Source: an uncultured Paracoccaceae bacterium
Lineage (GTDB): Bacteria; Pseudomonadota; Alphaproteobacteria; Rhodobacterales; Rhodobacteraceae
Length of the DNA stretch: 64,000 nucleotides
Assembly: GCA_947503775.1 (NCBI GenBank)
Contig: CANNFE010000006.1
Span: forward strand, 182,508 to 246,507
Direction of reading: 5' to 3'
Shown here: in pieces, positions 61,744 to 64,000 of the stretch
How positions within the stretch are numbered: the first letter of the stretch is position 1
Layout: every line of letters begins with the position of its first letter
Notes under the pieces: generated by a model
What the model saw: the letters and a program-made list of their open reading frames with translations, nothing else
Database searches by the model: none
What the model was told of the DNA's origin: nothing
Translations under genes and position numbers: made by a program

Positions 61744-62814
61744 CTAAGGTTTGACACTTTTGGCCTGCCTTCGGTTCTCTTCTTCCAGTGCGGCCATGGT
61801 CTCGCGGTTCTTGTCCGCAAGGTTCGCGGACCGGGAATAGTGCCGCGCCATGGAGGGTGTTTTCTGTCCCAGAAGGTCCGCGATGCGGCGTTCATCGAGG
61901 CCTGCTTCGCGTAAAGTCGTGGCGACAGTGTGCCGCAAGCCCTTGAGGGTCAGGCCTTTTTCGATAAGGCCTTCATTCTCAAGGGCGGTTTTGAAGCGGT
62001 GCCAAACGGTAGAGAAGCCGTTGTAAGTCCACGCCTCGCCGCGTGAATTGGAGAGCACGGTCTCAGCCCCATGGTCTGGCATACGGTTAAGTGCGGCTTG
62101 AAGTGTCGGACTAACCGGAATCGCGACCTCTTCGCCGGTCTTGCCGCGCGCAGCCCAGATCGTTCCATCATCGAACTGATCTTTCCGCAGTCGCAAAGCA
62201 TCGGATGTATCGAGGCCGGTGTTCATCATCAAAGCAAGGGCGACGCGCACGTGAGGCTTGGCCTTGTCCAAGACGGTGTCTCGCTCCTCGATGGTCCAGG
62301 GGCGGTTGGCATATATGCGGTCGCGCGGGCGGCGTTTGGGAATGACATCCTTTGCGAAGTTAGCTGAGATGAGCCCCTTCGGGATGTTGTAGCGAAACAC
62401 TTCGCTCATAAGCGTGCGCACCATGTTCGCCCGTCGCCAGCCGATCTTCTTCGCTGCCTTGTCGTGAATGCCCGCGATCAGCGGAGTGTCGATCAAGTGG
62501 ATAGGCGTGTCGGGGATCGGCTCAAGGAAATCTGCACACTTTCGGTAATCACGTCGCGTGGCTTCGGCCAAGTTTTGGAAGTGCTCGGTCTCAAAGTAAG
62601 ATTGGATAAACCCGCCAAGCGTTCCGGCCTTCGGAGCTTTGCTCCGCTGTGCCTCAGCGATGGCGCGGATCGCTTCGCATTCGGCAAAAAACTCTGCGGA
62701 ACCGATGGGCGCGCGGGCAAGGTTAACCTTGTGGCCGGTCTCGCGGTGATAGCATCGCTGCTTGCCGTGCCGGTCCTTGAAAGTCTTGAACCCTTTGACC
62801 CGCACCTGCGTCAT
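61744..62814 (-). CDS. Tyrosine-type integrase, divergent from the first
   Basis: C-terminal LTLKGLRHTVATTLREAGLDERRIADLLGQKTPSMARHYSR; GLDTSDALRLR in place of the usual GLRxSE. Confidence 0.88.
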   Translation of the reverse strand: MTQVRVKGFKTFKDRHGKQRCYHRETGHKVNLARAPIGSAEFFAECEAIRAIAEAQRSKAPKAGTLGGFIQSYFETEHFQNLAEATRRDYRKCADFLEPIPDTPIHLIDTPLIAGIHDKAAKKIGWRRANMVRTLMSEVFRYNIPKGLISANFAKDVIPKRRPRDRIYANRPWTIEERDTVLDKAKPHVRVALALMMNTGLDTSDALRLRKDQFDDGTIWAARGKTGEEVAIPVSPTLQAALNRMPDHGAETVLSNSRGEAWTYNGFSTVWHRFKTALENEGLIEKGLTLKGLRHTVATTLREAGLDERRIADLLGQKTPSMARHYSRSANLADKNRETMAALEEENRRQAKSVKP

Positions 62815-63050
62815 CAAAGGCGGTCTAGAATGGTTTCGCGGGTGTCGGTCACGGAACCTGACTTCACATCATCAATCCAGAGGTCGAGGTCCCGGCGATC
62901 CCAAAGACGTGCACCTCGTATCAACTCCACCGGGCGTACTGGGCAAGCGGCCTTAAAATGCTTGACTGGCAAACCGGCATAACTCGCGGCTTCGGACTGT
63001 TTCAGCATGCGCTTATCCACCACGTTAATATTGAGATTTGTCGTCGCCAT
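62814..63050 (-). CDS. Excisionase/AlpA-like HTH protein
   Basis: KRMLKQSEAASYAGLPVKHFKAACPVRPVELIRGARLWDRRDLDLWIDDV. Confidence 0.75.
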   Translation of the reverse strand: MATTNLNINVVDKRMLKQSEAASYAGLPVKHFKAACPVRPVELIRGARLWDRRDLDLWIDDVKSGSVTDTRETILDRL

Positions 63051-63273
63051 GGCCTGACACCCCCATCAATTCGCGGCCGAACCCTCGGCCCCTTTTGACC
63101 TTGGTCGCGTTCTTCTGAAACCGCTCCCAACCGCTCATCGTTAGCATCTTGGTCTTCGATGATATCTCCACGAACTCCAGCTTCCCGGTATTCATGAGTG
63201 CGCGAATTTGCGCAGGGCTTAGTCCGACAATCTCGCTGAGTTGTTTGGGAGAGAGAAGACGTTCCTGGGGCAA
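63025..63273 (-). CDS. Small HTH protein; start uncertain (TTG)
   Basis: LLSPKQLSEIVGLSPAQIRALMNTGKLEFVEI. Confidence 0.6.
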   Translation of the reverse strand: MPQERLLSPKQLSEIVGLSPAQIRALMNTGKLEFVEISSKTKMLTMSGWERFQKNATKVKRGRGFGRELMGVSGHGDDKSQY

Positions 63274-63410
63274 TTTCAGCCTCTACTGCTGGATATGAAT
63301 GGAACCGCTTGTTCCGCACCTTTTGACATGCTCAGATAGAAATAAGGCAGGAATAATGTCATTTTGTGCAGTTTTGCTCGTTATGACGGTTGCGTCAGTG
63401 GGAACCTCGC

Positions 63411-63833
63411 ATGCCGCAGGACAATAGGTCAGTTTTCGCTTCTATGGGCGCGCGCCTCGCTATTGCGCGCAACGAAGTCGGCTTGACGCAAACGGCAATG
63501 GCGGAGGCGATTGGCGTCTCACATCGCGCTTATCACAGCTACGAAAAGGGCCAACGAGGCCTTCCTGTGGAGGCGCTTGTGGCGATGGCAGACCGGTTTG
63601 AGGTGGATGCCGCGTGGATATTGCTCGGGACGCAGACTGTCCGTGCATCTCATGACTTTGAAGCCTTGAAACGGATTGAGACCTCGCTTGATCAGCACCT
63701 CAACGAAGAAAACATCAAAATCAAAAGTGAGAAGCGCGGGGCCATCGTCGCGCGTTGGTATCAGTCCCACCTCGAGGGGCGGGAGGTCAGAGATGATGAC
63801 GTTCACACATGGATCGAACTGGTAAGGGATTAA
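63411..63833 (+). CDS. XRE/CI-like repressor
   Basis: ARLAIARNEVGLTQTAMAEAIGVSHRAYHSYEKGQRGLPVEAL; divergent from the int/xis genes. Confidence 0.85.
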   Translation: MPQDNRSVFASMGARLAIARNEVGLTQTAMAEAIGVSHRAYHSYEKGQRGLPVEALVAMADRFEVDAAWILLGTQTVRASHDFEALKRIETSLDQHLNEENIKIKSEKRGAIVARWYQSHLEGREVRDDDVHTWIELVRD

Positions 63834-63837
63834 GCCG

Positions 63838-64000
63838 ATGCAAAAGCCAAGCGACAACTGGAAGAAACTTCGGGGCGCAACACTGGAGCGCGCACGCCGC
63901 AACGCAATCGAGCCGCTGCAATCTGAACCGCGCCGGGTTTGCCGGAGGCTCCAACTCCTGAGTAGGATGGAGCATCATGACAAAGACGACGAACAAGTAT
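63838..64000 (+). CDS. Small hypothetical protein, 3' truncated by window
   Basis: Read directly: MQKPSDNWKKLRGATLERARRNAIEPLQSEPRR... Confidence 0.5.
   Translation, partial: MQKPSDNWKKLRGATLERARRNAIEPLQSEPRRVCRRLQLLSRMEHHDKDDEQV

Larger units (their letters stand above)
61652..64000. mobile_element. Second tandem integrative element/prophage (runs off window)
   Basis: Starts at att copy 2; integrase, HTH/excisionase-like and CI-like regulator genes. Confidence 0.75.

Noticed and set aside
49733-64000. CRISPR array or known defence operon in the accessory region
   Set aside because: No regularly spaced repeats and no recognisable Cas, restriction-modification, or toxin-antitoxin genes in the translations.

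Overview
High-GC chromosomal window from an alphaproteobacterium, most likely a member of the Rhodobacteraceae. Bases 1-49.7 kb are mostly ordinary core genome: guanine deaminase, MgtE, YmdB-like phosphoesterase, YebC, a propionyl-CoA/methylmalonyl-CoA block (pccR, pccB, pccA, mcm), ppx/ppk1, an Hda-like protein, proS, lolCE/lolD, a TPP-riboswitch thiMED-tenA operon, tRNA-Thr(GGT), murA, hisD, an amidoligase/GATase pair, infA, maf, an RNase E/G-like gene, yacG and tRNA-Phe(GAA). From 49.73 kb the window becomes accessory. A compact ~11.9 kb element is integrated in the 3' end of tRNA-Phe, bounded by a 19-bp direct repeat (49733-49751 and 61652-61670). It encodes an integrase, an AlpA/Xis-like HTH protein, a primase/helicase, small and large terminase, portal, a fused prohead protease/major capsid protein, gpW and a DUF2190 protein. 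No tail or lysis genes are recognisable. This is the architecture expected of a capsid-forming phage satellite (cf-PICI-like), and it is the main candidate for a little-described system here. A second, unrelated integrase module abuts the distal att copy and runs off the window, so the tRNA-Phe site holds a tandem array. Other points of interest are PccR/ScfR-type TTTGCAAA operator arrays on both sides of an MFS gene lying between pccR and pccB, a proline-punctuated repeat PRC-barrel protein, and the amidoligase pair. All calls come from reading the sequence and ORF translations; no database search was run.
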